Source of the DNA: Pseudodesulfovibrio cashew
GTDB taxonomy: Bacteria; Desulfobacterota; Desulfovibrionia; Desulfovibrionales; Desulfovibrionaceae
Reading direction: 5' to 3'
DNA: 64,000 bases
Assembly: GCF_009762795.1 (NCBI RefSeq)
Contig: NZ_CP046400.1
Coordinates: forward strand, 3,555,501 to 3,619,500
The notes below the pieces were generated by a model. That model was given only the letters and a program-made list of their open reading frames with translations, was not told the origin of the DNA and did not search any database. Below, in pieces: positions 44,714 to 53,588 of this stretch (positions are counted from its first letter, which is position 1; each line of letters begins with the position of its first letter). The position numbers and the translations under genes were made by a program.

Positions 44714-45462
44714 GGTTAGGTCTCCTTTTTTTCAGAGTAATTACTGAGAGAGGTTGAAGCAAGAAGGAAGAGAAAAGGAAGCCGCCTTTCTGGCGGCGAT
44801 GACCAGGCGAAGGGTTTCGGCCCTGCGGGCAGGCGCGCTTCGGGCTGCGCTTTCGCCGTGCAAAAGCGGCTCTAAGCCCCGAGCTCGATGACCGGTCGCT
44901 GCCGGGTCAACTTGGTAATTAGCAATTCATGGAACTGTCTTTTGCACATCAAATCAAGCTAGCACCTGCCTGCCAACAATAAGAAACAATTCGGCGTTTC
45001 GACTTTATTATCGGAGGTCCACGGTAAGCCCCTTGCTCGCGGGCCTAGAAGCTCACCAACGTGGGCGGCGGCTCTTGTCTCGGAACCCGCACGACGTTGG
45101 ACGGCCTCCGAATGGTAAGGTTGGCAGTGCGCTCCACTCAACGAAGTCCGGAGCCGACCGGGTTGGATGAGATTCTCGCCAGCGAGCACCGGGGCGGGGA
45201 TGATGCTCCAAGCGCCTTTTCTTTCGTCTATTTCTTTCGGCGCAGCAAAAGAAATGGACCCCGCCGGGAAGGCATGGAGGGCTTTTGGGGGCAAAGCCCC
45301 CAAACCCGGCTCTCGCTTCGCAAAGCGAAGCTTGGAGGTGCGGAGCGGCACGCTCCAAAACCGGCTCTCCGCAGTGCCAGCGCGATTTCCAGGAGGTGGA
45401 GGAGCGGAACGCTCCACCACCGACTCTCCGCCGCGCGGCAGACGCCCCCTCCCCTTCCCCCC
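44714..45462. repeat. Gene-free block of palindromic and tandem repeats
   Basis: The block opens with a GAAGCCGCC/GGCGGCGAT hairpin related to 33771-33800. Further on, GGGGGCAAAGCCCCC, CGCTTCGCAAAGCG, GGAGCGGCACGCTCC and GGTGGAG/CTCCACC form successive hairpins. Three imperfect units starting CCGGCTCTC or CCGACTCTC lie about 55-59 bases apart at 45306, 45361 and 45420. No credible gene is visible on either strand. Confidence 0.7.
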
Positions 45463-45504
45463 AAAAAGAAACCGCCCGGTTCGGCAAAAGCCGAACCGGG
45501 CGGT
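45463..45504 (-). terminator. Terminator of the nuo operon
   Basis: ACCGCCCGGTTCGGC (45471-45485) pairs perfectly with GCCGAACCGGGCGGT (45490-45504) around AAAA. On the minus strand the stem is followed by TTCTTTTTGG, the correct tail for transcription leaving nuoN. Confidence 0.92.
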
Positions 45505-45526
45505 CTGTTATCAGTATGTCCCTATT

Positions 45527-46981
45527 CTAGTGGTGCGCTCCACCGGAGATGGCCAGACCGAAAAGGTCCTTACCCGCAGTGATAGCGAAGTTGAACAGGG
45601 GGGCCGGGATGATGCCGATGATCAGCACGGCGGCGGCGAGCATTCCCGCTCCAGCCGAAGCGAACCAGCCATTATCAGGAGCAATTGCGGCATTGGGTGA
45701 CGTCTCCTCAGTGAAGGCGTGCCGGAACAAGCTCAGATAATAGTAGATGGCAATGGCGGAGTTCACGACCAGGGTGATGACCAGCCAGTTGTAGCCATGG
45801 TCCCAGGCCGAGGTGATCAGGAAGAACTTGCCCATGAAGCCCATGGTCGGCGGCAGGCCAACCAGGGCGAAGGCTCCGGCAGCCAGCGAGAACGCGAGCA
45901 CCGGGGCTTTCTTGTACAGACCGTTCAGATCGCTGAGTTCCAGGTTGCGTCCGTCGGAAGCGACCCGGGAAACGATCCAGAAGACCAGCAGGTTCATGAC
46001 CAAGTAGGCCAGAGCATAGAAGGCGGCGGCTGCCAATCCTTCCACGGTGCCGCTGACCAGACCGACCATGATGTACCCGGCGTGGGCCACGGAAGAGAAC
46101 CCGAGCAAGCGCTTGATGTCCTTCTGGGCCAGGGCCGAGAGGTTGCCGAAGGTCATGGAACAGGCTCCGAGCACGGCCAGCAGTGTAGTGATCTCCAGGC
46201 CGGGCTTGAGGAACATGGCCATACGGACGAGAACCACGATTGCGCCCATCTTGGGCATGGTGGCCACGTACGCGGCTGTTTCGTTGGAAGCGCCCTGATA
46301 GACATCCGGGCACCAGAAGTGGAACGGGAACAGGGCCAGCTTGAAGAACATGCCGCCCAGGAACAGACAGAGACCAACGACGGCCATGGGGCTGTCGGCA
46401 AAGGTCCAGTTCTTGGTGGCAAGTTCCGCGATGTAGGTCGTGTGCTGGCTGGCCATGATGTAGGACAAGCCGTACAGGGCCAGGGCCGTGGCGACCGCGC
46501 CGAACAGGATGTACTTGACGCCCGCCTCGGCTGCCCCCTTGGACTTGGCCCGGAGCGGGATGGTCGCGTACATGGCGTAGGAAGCCAGTTCCAGTGCCAG
46601 GTAGATGGTGATCAGTTCCACGCTGGATGCGAGCATCATCAGGCCCAGAGTGGAGAATCCAAGGAGCATGTAGTAGTCCGCGCGCTTCTCGTCGGCAAGG
46701 GTCGGCTGGCGTGACGCGTTGAGCACGGTCACGAAGAAGCCGAAGGCGATGGCGATCTTGAAGAACTGGGACATCATGTCCACTTTGTATACGTCGTAGA
46801 ACATGGAACCATGCACACTGTAGTGGGCAATGGTCACGAACAGGCCGAGACCGGCTCCGAAGGGAAGCCATTTTTCGACCTCGGGCTTCCACTCCCGGGT
46901 GCCGAGGCTCTGGATCATCAGAACCAGCACAAGGAAGAAGAAGTAGAGTTCCGGGACGATGAGACTGAGATTGAAGTTCAC
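45527..46981 (-). CDS. nuoN: NADH-quinone oxidoreductase subunit N (antiporter-like)
   Basis: NuoN is one of the proton-pumping membrane subunits of complex I. The 484-residue protein has about 14 hydrophobic helices and the ion-path residues: Glu in TM5 (ELASYAMYATI), Lys in TM7 (FFKLALFPFHFWCPDVYQGA), Lys in TM8 (PKMGAIVVLVR) and Lys in TM12 (PPTMGFMGKFFLI). The start is GTG at 46981 behind GGGGGA. It is the last gene of the operon. Confidence 0.96.
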   Translation of the reverse strand: MNFNLSLIVPELYFFFLVLVLMIQSLGTREWKPEVEKWLPFGAGLGLFVTIAHYSVHGSMFYDVYKVDMMSQFFKIAIAFGFFVTVLNASRQPTLADEKRADYYMLLGFSTLGLMMLASSVELITIYLALELASYAMYATIPLRAKSKGAAEAGVKYILFGAVATALALYGLSYIMASQHTTYIAELATKNWTFADSPMAVVGLCLFLGGMFFKLALFPFHFWCPDVYQGASNETAAYVATMPKMGAIVVLVRMAMFLKPGLEITTLLAVLGACSMTFGNLSALAQKDIKRLLGFSSVAHAGYIMVGLVSGTVEGLAAAAFYALAYLVMNLLVFWIVSRVASDGRNLELSDLNGLYKKAPVLAFSLAAGAFALVGLPPTMGFMGKFFLITSAWDHGYNWLVITLVVNSAIAIYYYLSLFRHAFTEETSPNAAIAPDNGWFASAGAGMLAAAVLIIGIIPAPLFNFAITAGKDLFGLAISGGAHH

Positions 46982-46993
46982 GTCTTGTCCCCC

Positions 46994-48526
46994 TTACTTA
47001 TTGGCAGCGAACACGGACAGGATGTCGTTCGCGGCGGTTTGAACCGGCTGTTCGGTTTCGACATGAGCGACCTTGCGCTGGCCGAAATCGGTAAGCAGCT
47101 TGTCGACGGACGGGTCAATGATCTTGAAGAACGGCGTGGGAGCCAGGCCGATCCAGAGGACAAACACGGCGGGAATGGTCAGGTAGATCCATTCACGGGC
47201 GTTGAGGTCCTTCCAGTTCTTGGCCGTGGAGGGCTTGCCCCAGGCCATCTTCAGCGACACGCGGAACATGTAGGCGGCCGCCAGCAGCGCGCCGGGCACG
47301 CAGAGGAAGCCGATCCAGGTGCTCTGCTGGAACGCACCGACGAAGACGAGCATTTCACCCACGAACCCGTTGGTTCCGGGGAAACCGAAGGAGGCCAGCG
47401 CCATGAAGCCCCAGAAGAACATGAAACCGGGCAGGTACTTGCCAAGGCCCATGTTCTTGGAGATCTCGCGACTGTGGCTCCGCTCGTAGACCGCGCCGAT
47501 CATCATGAAGAGCGCGCCGGTGACGATGCCGTGGTTGAGCATCTGGAAGAGCGCGCCTTCCACGCCGCGCTGATTGAACAGGAAGATGCCCAGCGTGACG
47601 AAGCCCATGTGGCCCACGGATGAGTAGGCGACCAGCTTCTTGATGTCCGTCTGCCCAAGGGCGATGGCTCCACCGTAGATGATTGACGCCAGGGATATGA
47701 CGATCATCATCGGGGCGAAGTACTCGCTGGCCGCCGGAGTCAGCGGCAGGCAGAAGCGCAGGAAGCCGTAGGTTCCCATCTTCAGCAGCACGGCCGCCAG
47801 GATGACGGAACCGGCCGAAGGCGCCTGGACGTGCGCAGCGGGCAGCCAGGTGTGGAACGGGAACATGGGCACCTTGATGGCGAACGCCAGGGCCATGGCC
47901 AGGAATGCCCAGAACTGGAAGCGGAAGCTGAAGTTCTGCTGCATGAGATCGGGAATTGAGAAGGTGCCGCCCGTGATCCGGAAGGCCACGATGGCCGCCA
48001 GGAGCAGGGTCGAACCCGCCAGGGTGTACAGGAAGAACTTGAGCGACGCATACTTGCGGTCGTCGCCACCCCAAACTGCGATAAGCAGATACATGGGGAT
48101 AAGCATGGCTTCCCAGAACACATAGAACAGGACCAGGTCCAGAGCGCAGAACACGCCGAGGACAGCACTGGTCATGAACAGCAGGCAGAAGTGGAATTCC
48201 TTCTCGCGTTTGCCGATGTAGGTCCACGAACACAGGACGCACAGCGGAAGGACCGCTACGGTCAACAGGACCATGAGTATGCTGATGCCGTCCACGCCGA
48301 GGTAGTACTGAAGTCCCCATTGGTGGACCCAGTCGATTTTCTCGACGAACTGGAAGGCGGCGTTGAGTTTGAAGTTAGCGAGGGGCACGGCGAGGAGGCA
48401 CTCGATGAGTGACACCGCAAGGGTGTAATACCTCACCACCGGCGCGGCCTTGATGAAGAAGAGACCACACGCCGCGACAAGCGGGAATGCGATCAACAGG
48501 GTGAGTACCGGATATCCGAAGTCCAA
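46994..48526 (-). CDS. nuoM: NADH-quinone oxidoreductase subunit M (antiporter-like)
   Basis: The 510-residue subunit has the typical NuoM features: DGISILMVLLTVAVLPL, FYVFWEAMLIPMYLLI with the TM5 Glu, AIKVPMFPFHTWLPAAHVQAP with the TM7 Lys, LLKMGTYGFLRF with the TM8 Lys and, in TM12, TNGFVGEMLVF with a Glu as in E. coli NuoM. It is followed by nuoN after 12 bases. Confidence 0.97.
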   Translation of the reverse strand: MDFGYPVLTLLIAFPLVAACGLFFIKAAPVVRYYTLAVSLIECLLAVPLANFKLNAAFQFVEKIDWVHQWGLQYYLGVDGISILMVLLTVAVLPLCVLCSWTYIGKREKEFHFCLLFMTSAVLGVFCALDLVLFYVFWEAMLIPMYLLIAVWGGDDRKYASLKFFLYTLAGSTLLLAAIVAFRITGGTFSIPDLMQQNFSFRFQFWAFLAMALAFAIKVPMFPFHTWLPAAHVQAPSAGSVILAAVLLKMGTYGFLRFCLPLTPAASEYFAPMMIVISLASIIYGGAIALGQTDIKKLVAYSSVGHMGFVTLGIFLFNQRGVEGALFQMLNHGIVTGALFMMIGAVYERSHSREISKNMGLGKYLPGFMFFWGFMALASFGFPGTNGFVGEMLVFVGAFQQSTWIGFLCVPGALLAAAYMFRVSLKMAWGKPSTAKNWKDLNAREWIYLTIPAVFVLWIGLAPTPFFKIIDPSVDKLLTDFGQRKVAHVETEQPVQTAANDILSVFAANK

Positions 48527-48552
48527 AACTTGCTCTCCTTAGATTGTCCGGC

Positions 48553-50349
48553 TTAGCCGAAGTACCATACCAGGGCGAAGATGCCCAAACCAAGAACGGT
48601 GGCATAGGCCAGGTAATCCTGCAGGTTCGCATTCTGGACCTTAGCCCCGAACCTGCCGATGTTCCTGACGCTGTAGGCGCTTCCGTCCACCACTGTATCG
48701 ATGCCCTTCTTATCGAAGACGCTTGTGCCTCTACCGGCGTCGATAAGAGCCTTGAGGCCCACGGTCCGGTATACCTCGGTCCAGACGTCATCGACCTTGG
48801 AGCTGGGCCAGCAGATCCCGCGCATGGTGACGCGTCCGATCAGGCGGTAGAACCAGTCGAAGTCCAGATTGAGGAAGGCGTGCGGCTTGATGACCTTACG
48901 AGTCAGGTAGAAGGCCAGGCCGGAGAAACCGAGCAGCAGGCTCGAGTTGATGACCTTGTCGATAGTCCAGGGGACGAACGCGTGATGCTCGACCTCGAAC
49001 GGAAGGTACTTGTAGAGCATGTGCGGGTAAACGCCCTGCGCGATACACAGGAGGCCCGCAATGGCCATGCCCACGTACATGTTGACCGGGATGGGCTTGA
49101 CCTCACCGGTGTATTCCTTCTTTCCGCCCCAGAACGCGAAGTACGGGAGCTTGACGCCCACCGAGATGAACGTACCCACTGCGGCGATCTCCATACCCAA
49201 GGCCAGCCAGGTGTGGTGCGCCTCGGCGGCGCCCGCAATGGTCATGGTCTTGGAGATGAAGCCGTTGAACAGCGGCATTCCGGAGATGGACAGCGCCGCG
49301 ACCATGTACCAAACCATGACCCACGGCAATTTGTAGGCCAGGCCGCCCAGCTCGTCGAGCTTGGCGGTGCCCACGGAGTACAGGACCGCGCCGGTTCCCA
49401 TGAACAGCAGGCCCTTATAGAGGATATGCGCATAGGCGTGAGCCACGGCGCCGTTGAGCGTCATGGCGGTGCCGATGCCGATGCCGGCGACCATGTATCC
49501 CACCTGCGAAACGATGTGGTAGGAGAGGATGCGCCGTGCGTTGTTTTCAATACACGCGTAAAGCACGCCGTAGACAGCCATGCAGGTACCGGCGATGGCC
49601 AGGACCTCCCAACCGGCGAATCCGCGGCAGAGCACGTAGACAGCGGTCTTGGTGGTGAAGGCGCACATGTACACCGCGCCACCCACGGAGGCCCGGGGGT
49701 AGGCGTCGGGCAGCCATGCGTGCAGCGGCACCACGGCGGCGTTCACGCAGAAGCCGATCAGGATCAGCCAGTCATAGAACTGGGCATGGCTCGCCTCCAC
49801 GCCGACGAAGGCGAAGGAGCCGGTGGCCTTGTACTTGAGCAGCAGCCCCGCCAGCAGGAACAACCCGCCCACGGTGTGGTACAGGAAGTACCGGAAACCC
49901 GCGTTCACGCACTCCTTGGTCCGGGCCTGCCAGATCAGGAAGGTGGAGCCGATGGACATGAGTTCCCAGAACAGGAACACAGTCAGCAGGTCGGCCGCGA
50001 ACACGCAGCCGAAGCCGCCCGCCACGTACAGGGACGAGGCCACGTAGTGTCCCTTGTCCTCCACGTGCATGCCGTAGATTGCGCCCGCAAAGGCGATGAT
50101 GGCGAAGACCTGGCCGAAGACGATGGACAGCTTGTCCACCCGGCCCAGGATCAGCGTCTGATCAAGGTAGCGCAGGGCACCGTACATGCCCGGTTCCACG
50201 GACATGATGCCGTAGAGCGCGATAAGCGGCGCGAGGATGGCAAGAGCCCCCCTGAACGCCTTGTTGAGCCACAGCCCCTTGGGGACCAGCGGCACGATGG
50301 CCGCCAGCGCCAGGAACGCCATGGAGGGATGGATGAAGCTAGTCTCCAT
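48553..50349 (-). CDS. MrpD/NuoL-type antiporter-like subunit (Na+/H+ antiporter subunit D family)
   Basis: The 598-residue membrane protein has about 14 helices of the NuoL/M/N and MrpD superfamily, plus a C-terminal soluble extension (about residues 480-580) ending in another helix. TM5 Glu129 (VFLFWELMS), TM8 Lys234 (FTTKTAVYVL) and TM12 Lys (FNGFISKTMTI) are present. The TM7 position, normally Lys before PLHxWLP, is Asn203 (CVNAAVVPLHAWLPDAY). It is the third antiporter-like subunit gene of the operon and may take part of the role of NuoL. Confidence 0.88.
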   Translation of the reverse strand: METSFIHPSMAFLALAAIVPLVPKGLWLNKAFRGALAILAPLIALYGIMSVEPGMYGALRYLDQTLILGRVDKLSIVFGQVFAIIAFAGAIYGMHVEDKGHYVASSLYVAGGFGCVFAADLLTVFLFWELMSIGSTFLIWQARTKECVNAGFRYFLYHTVGGLFLLAGLLLKYKATGSFAFVGVEASHAQFYDWLILIGFCVNAAVVPLHAWLPDAYPRASVGGAVYMCAFTTKTAVYVLCRGFAGWEVLAIAGTCMAVYGVLYACIENNARRILSYHIVSQVGYMVAGIGIGTAMTLNGAVAHAYAHILYKGLLFMGTGAVLYSVGTAKLDELGGLAYKLPWVMVWYMVAALSISGMPLFNGFISKTMTIAGAAEAHHTWLALGMEIAAVGTFISVGVKLPYFAFWGGKKEYTGEVKPIPVNMYVGMAIAGLLCIAQGVYPHMLYKYLPFEVEHHAFVPWTIDKVINSSLLLGFSGLAFYLTRKVIKPHAFLNLDFDWFYRLIGRVTMRGICWPSSKVDDVWTEVYRTVGLKALIDAGRGTSVFDKKGIDTVVDGSAYSVRNIGRFGAKVQNANLQDYLAYATVLGLGIFALVWYFG

Positions 50350-50602
50350 AATAATCCTCCTCGCGTTTGATAAAGGGCTGGACGATTTTCTTCATGATAA
50401 TGACCATCGCGAGACCGACGACGAGACCGAAGGCTCCGAAGAAGCCGGGATACTTGTCCACGCCGAAGTGCGGATGGTGCGTCACAAACGGGACGTTCAG
50501 AAGCAGCAGTATGCCGAGCACACCGAAGAAGATGTATTTGAACGTCTTCTTCTTCTCGCTCCACTGCTTCAGGAGCCCGCCTAATCCTTGTTGTTCACTC
50601 AT
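50339..50602 (-). CDS. Small two-helix membrane protein of the nuo operon
   Basis: The 87-residue protein has a basic N-terminus (LLKQWSEKKKTFKY), a hydrophobic helix (IFFGVLGILLLLNVPFV), a loop HHPHFGVDKYPG and a second helix (FFGAFGLVVGLAMVIIM). The C-terminus is charged (KREEDYYGD). I recognise no named family. It overlaps the following antiporter-like gene by eleven bases and sits between the two MrpD-like subunits, so it is probably a small accessory or coupling subunit of the complex. Confidence 0.85.
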   Translation of the reverse strand: MSEQQGLGGLLKQWSEKKKTFKYIFFGVLGILLLLNVPFVTHHPHFGVDKYPGFFGAFGLVVGLAMVIIMKKIVQPFIKREEDYYGD

Positions 50603-50612
50603 ATCTTCCTCC

Positions 50613-52160
50613 CTAGAACTTGCCGAGCATGTTGACGAAGTTCAGGAACGTCTGCGGATACAGACCCAGGAACACGGAGATGGTGGCTGTGATGCACAGC
50701 GGCACGACCATGGTCTTGGATGCCTCGTTGTACTGGCCGATGTTGGCCTCCTCGGACGGCGTCTTGAAAAAGGCGCGGTAGAGGATGGGCACAAAGTAGC
50801 CGGCGTTCAGGGCCGTACTGAGCAGCAGCATGACCAGCAGCGGCCACTGATTCGAATCCAGGGTACCGTTGATCAGGTACCATTTGGACACGAAGCCGCA
50901 GACCGGCGGCATACCGATCATGGACAGAGACGCGATGCCGAAGGCACCGAAGGTCCACGGCATCCTGCGGCCCAGTCCGTCCATCAGCGAGATCTTCTTC
51001 AGGTGCGTGGCGACATAGATTGCGCCAGCGGCCATAAAGAGTGTGATCTTGGAGAAGGCGTGGTGGGCGATGTGCATGACGCCGCCCTGCACGGCCGAAT
51101 CCACAAGCATGGTCACGCCGACCACGACGTAGGAGAGCTGGGCCACTGTCGAGTAGGCCAGCCGCGCCTTGATGTCGTCCTTGGTCAGGGCGATGAACGA
51201 GGCCACCACCAGGGTGAAGCCCGCGATATACGCCGTGCCGTGCGCGATGCAGGTGTCGCCAAGTATTGTGCCGGGCGAACCGATGTAGATCTGGCTCATG
51301 GTCAGCGCTCCGGCGACCTTGGTGCCGAAACCGGACAGAATGATGCGGCAGACGCAGAAGACACCGGCCTTAACAACGGCCACAGCGTGCAGCAAGGCCG
51401 AGACCGGAGTCGGTGCGACCATGGCGGACGGGAGCCAGTTGTGGAACGGCATGAGAGCCGCCTTGCCGATGCCGAAGATGTACAGCCAGTAGGTCAGCGC
51501 CACCAGCCTGGGGTGGGCGGCGACCACGTCCGGGGTGAACATGCCGTTGACGATGTCCGCCAGGTGGAAGTCCAGGTTGCCGACCAGCACGTAGGTCAGG
51601 ACCATGGCCGGCAGCAGGAAGAGCTTGGAAGTACCCATCAGGTAGACGATGTACTTGCGCGCTCCGATTTTCGCGTCCGCGTCCTCGTGGTGGTAGACCA
51701 GAGGATAGGTGAACACGGTGATGATCTCGTAGAAGAGATACAGGGTGAACACGTTGGCCGACAGGGCCACGCCCACGGCGCCGAAGATGGCTACCGCGAA
51801 GCAGACATAGTAACGGGTCTGCGCGTGCTCGTTAAGGCCGCGCATGTAGCCGATGTTGTAGCTGGTCACGAAGAACCAGAGGAACGGCGCGATCAGGCCG
51901 AAGACCATGGACAGGCCGTCGGCGGCAAAGGCAATGGTTATTCCGGGCAACAGTGTGGTGACTTCGTAGTACCAGACATGCCCGTTGAGAACGGCGGGTG
52001 CCATGGACACCACGCTGCCGAACGTAAGTGCGGCGGCGATGAAGCTGACGGCCTCACGCCGGTTTTCATCTTTACGACAGAGCCAGACAAAGAGCGGCGC
52101 AAGCAGTGTAATCACCACCGGCAGCAAAATCCTGGCAGAGACTATGGTAACCCCTTCCAT
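50613..52160 (-). CDS. Monovalent cation/H+ antiporter subunit D-like (NuoL/MrpD family)
   Basis: The 515-residue subunit carries DGLSMVFGLIAPFLWFFVTS, a TM5 Glu (YLFYEIITVFTYPLV), TM7 Lys (GIGKAALMPFHNWLPSAMVAPTPVSALLHA), TM8 Lys (VVKAGVF) and TM12 Lys (PPVCGFVSKWYLI). The APTPVSALLHA motif is typical of NuoL and MrpD. It lacks the long C-terminal lateral helix of E. coli NuoL, which has about 610 residues. It lies directly downstream of nuoK, the normal place for nuoL. Confidence 0.9.
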   Translation of the reverse strand: MEGVTIVSARILLPVVITLLAPLFVWLCRKDENRREAVSFIAAALTFGSVVSMAPAVLNGHVWYYEVTTLLPGITIAFAADGLSMVFGLIAPFLWFFVTSYNIGYMRGLNEHAQTRYYVCFAVAIFGAVGVALSANVFTLYLFYEIITVFTYPLVYHHEDADAKIGARKYIVYLMGTSKLFLLPAMVLTYVLVGNLDFHLADIVNGMFTPDVVAAHPRLVALTYWLYIFGIGKAALMPFHNWLPSAMVAPTPVSALLHAVAVVKAGVFCVCRIILSGFGTKVAGALTMSQIYIGSPGTILGDTCIAHGTAYIAGFTLVVASFIALTKDDIKARLAYSTVAQLSYVVVGVTMLVDSAVQGGVMHIAHHAFSKITLFMAAGAIYVATHLKKISLMDGLGRRMPWTFGAFGIASLSMIGMPPVCGFVSKWYLINGTLDSNQWPLLVMLLLSTALNAGYFVPILYRAFFKTPSEEANIGQYNEASKTMVVPLCITATISVFLGLYPQTFLNFVNMLGKF

Positions 52161-52166
52161 AACAAG

Positions 52167-52475
52167 CTACTCCTTCAAGGTGGTGATATCGCTGGACCGG
52201 GCGGATTTGAAACGCCTGGCCACAACTACTACAATGGCCAGCACAATGGTCGCTTCGGCCGCGGCGAGACCCATGACGAACAGGGTGCCGAGCTGGCCGA
52301 GGGTTGCGCTGAAATCGGTCAGTTGCGCGGCCGCCACCATGGACAGGCCGGCTCCGTTGAGCATCAGCTCGACGCAGATCAGCATACCGACGAGACTCCG
52401 ACGCTGGGTCAGACCGAACAGGCCCGCGCATAACAGGATCAGAGCCACCAATTGATACAGAGTCAGGGCACTCAT
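52167..52475 (-). CDS. nuoK: NADH-quinone oxidoreductase subunit K
   Basis: The 102-residue three-helix subunit has RRSLVGMLICVELMLNGAGL with the TM2 Glu and FVMGLAAAEATIVLAIVV with the second buried Glu, both needed for proton movement in complex I. It is followed six bases later by the antiporter-like gene and preceded directly by nuoJ. Confidence 0.97.
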   Translation of the reverse strand: MSALTLYQLVALILLCAGLFGLTQRRSLVGMLICVELMLNGAGLSMVAAAQLTDFSATLGQLGTLFVMGLAAAEATIVLAIVVVVARRFKSARSSDITTLKE

Positions 52476-52985
52476 CTATTTCTTCCCCCTTTTCTCCCAG
52501 GTCAGCAGCACGGCGCCGGACATGGCGACCATGAGGATGACCGAGATCAGCTCAAAGGGCAGGAAGTACGAGCCCATCAGCTCGCCGCCCAGTTGCTTGA
52601 TGGAGACCTCGACAGGGGTGGCGATGGACGCCACGGGTCGGGTCAGCACCAGCCAGCCGAGCACCGCCGCAGGGGCGATGGTCGCGGCCAGTCCGAGGAC
52701 ATATGTCTTCATGGGGGCCTTTTCTCCCTCGTCGCCACCCTGCTCCGCGCGCGTCAGCATGACCGCGAAGAAGATGAGGACCGAGACGGCGCCCACGTAG
52801 ATGAGCAGTTGCATGAAGGCCATGAACGGGGTGGCCAGCAGCATGTACATCCCGGCCACGCCGATGAGGGTCGTGATGAGCCCCACCAAGGCGCGGACCA
52901 GGCTGGAGCTGGTTACCGCGAATATGGACCCGCCCAGTATGACGAGCGTGTAGACGCAGAATGCGACTTTTGCCATTATTTCCAT
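52476..52985 (-). CDS. nuoJ: NADH-quinone oxidoreductase subunit J
   Basis: The 169-residue subunit has five hydrophobic segments, with the conserved VALVGLITTLIGVAGMYMLL-type TM region (here ALVGLITTLIGVAGMYMLL), MQLLIYVGAVSVLIFFAVML and a C-terminal LISVILMVAMSGAVLL. Its stop adjoins the nuoK start. NuoJ links the Q-site subunits to the antiporter row. Confidence 0.95.
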   Translation of the reverse strand: MEIMAKVAFCVYTLVILGGSIFAVTSSSLVRALVGLITTLIGVAGMYMLLATPFMAFMQLLIYVGAVSVLIFFAVMLTRAEQGGDEGEKAPMKTYVLGLAATIAPAAVLGWLVLTRPVASIATPVEVSIKQLGGELMGSYFLPFELISVILMVAMSGAVLLTWEKRGKK

Positions 52986-52987
52986 AG

Positions 52988-53578
52988 TTAAGCCTCCTTC
53001 TCCGCCGAGGGCTTGGCCTCGGCCTTGGGAGCGGGAGCCGGAGCGGACACTTCCGTGGCCTGTTCCTTCAAGCGAGCGAGGAGATCAATGTTCATCTCTT
53101 CCCTGCTCGTTGCCACCCAATACATATTATTTGAATACCGAAGCGACTTCACCGGGCAGTTGTCTATGCAGGTGCCGCACAGGCTGCACAGGGTGTAATC
53201 GTAGGTGAACTTGAGAGGATTCTTGGGAGCCTTGGGCTTGACGACCTTTTCTCCCGCCTCCTTGGCGGCCTTCATGGCGGCCTCCTGCTCGGGCGTGGGC
53301 TTGGGGGCCTTCTGCTTGACCAGTTTCAGGCAGTTGCTCGGGCAGTTGGTCACGCACATCATGCACGAGATGCATTTGGGCATGGCCGGATCCTTGGGCT
53401 TGCCGATGAGTTCGACATGCCCGCCGTATGTGGACAGATTCTCGTCGTCAATGACCTGGCGCGGATAGTGGACCGTGATCAGGGGCTTGCAAAAGTACTT
53501 GCCCGTGATCTTCAGACCCACAATCAGCGACCAGCAGTCGAGAATCGGCTGTATGACGTGTTCCTTGAATTTTCCCAT
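52988..53578 (-). CDS. nuoI: NADH-quinone oxidoreductase subunit I with charged insert between Fe-S motifs
   Basis: NuoI carries clusters N6a and N6b. The 196-residue protein has Cys69-x2-Cys72-x2-Cys75-x3-Cys79-Pro (CISCMMCVTNCP) and Cys131-x2-Cys134-x2-Cys137-x3-Cys141-Pro (CSLCGTCIDNCP). Between them is an Ala/Lys/Glu/Pro-rich segment of roughly 30 residues (about 89-118, containing KPTPEQEAAMKAAKEAGEK) that is absent from most NuoI. A Pro/Ala-rich tail (APAPAPKAEAKP) follows the second motif. It sits between nuoH and nuoJ. Confidence 0.96.
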   Translation of the reverse strand: MGKFKEHVIQPILDCWSLIVGLKITGKYFCKPLITVHYPRQVIDDENLSTYGGHVELIGKPKDPAMPKCISCMMCVTNCPSNCLKLVKQKAPKPTPEQEAAMKAAKEAGEKVVKPKAPKNPLKFTYDYTLCSLCGTCIDNCPVKSLRYSNNMYWVATSREEMNIDLLARLKEQATEVSAPAPAPKAEAKPSAEKEA

Positions 53579-53588
53579 AGCTACACCC

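Noticed and set aside
48544-50370. 608-codon plus-strand open frame opposite the MrpD-like subunit gene
   Set aside because: It is an antisense shadow of a GC-rich membrane-protein gene, with a composition dominated by His, Asp, Gln and Gly.
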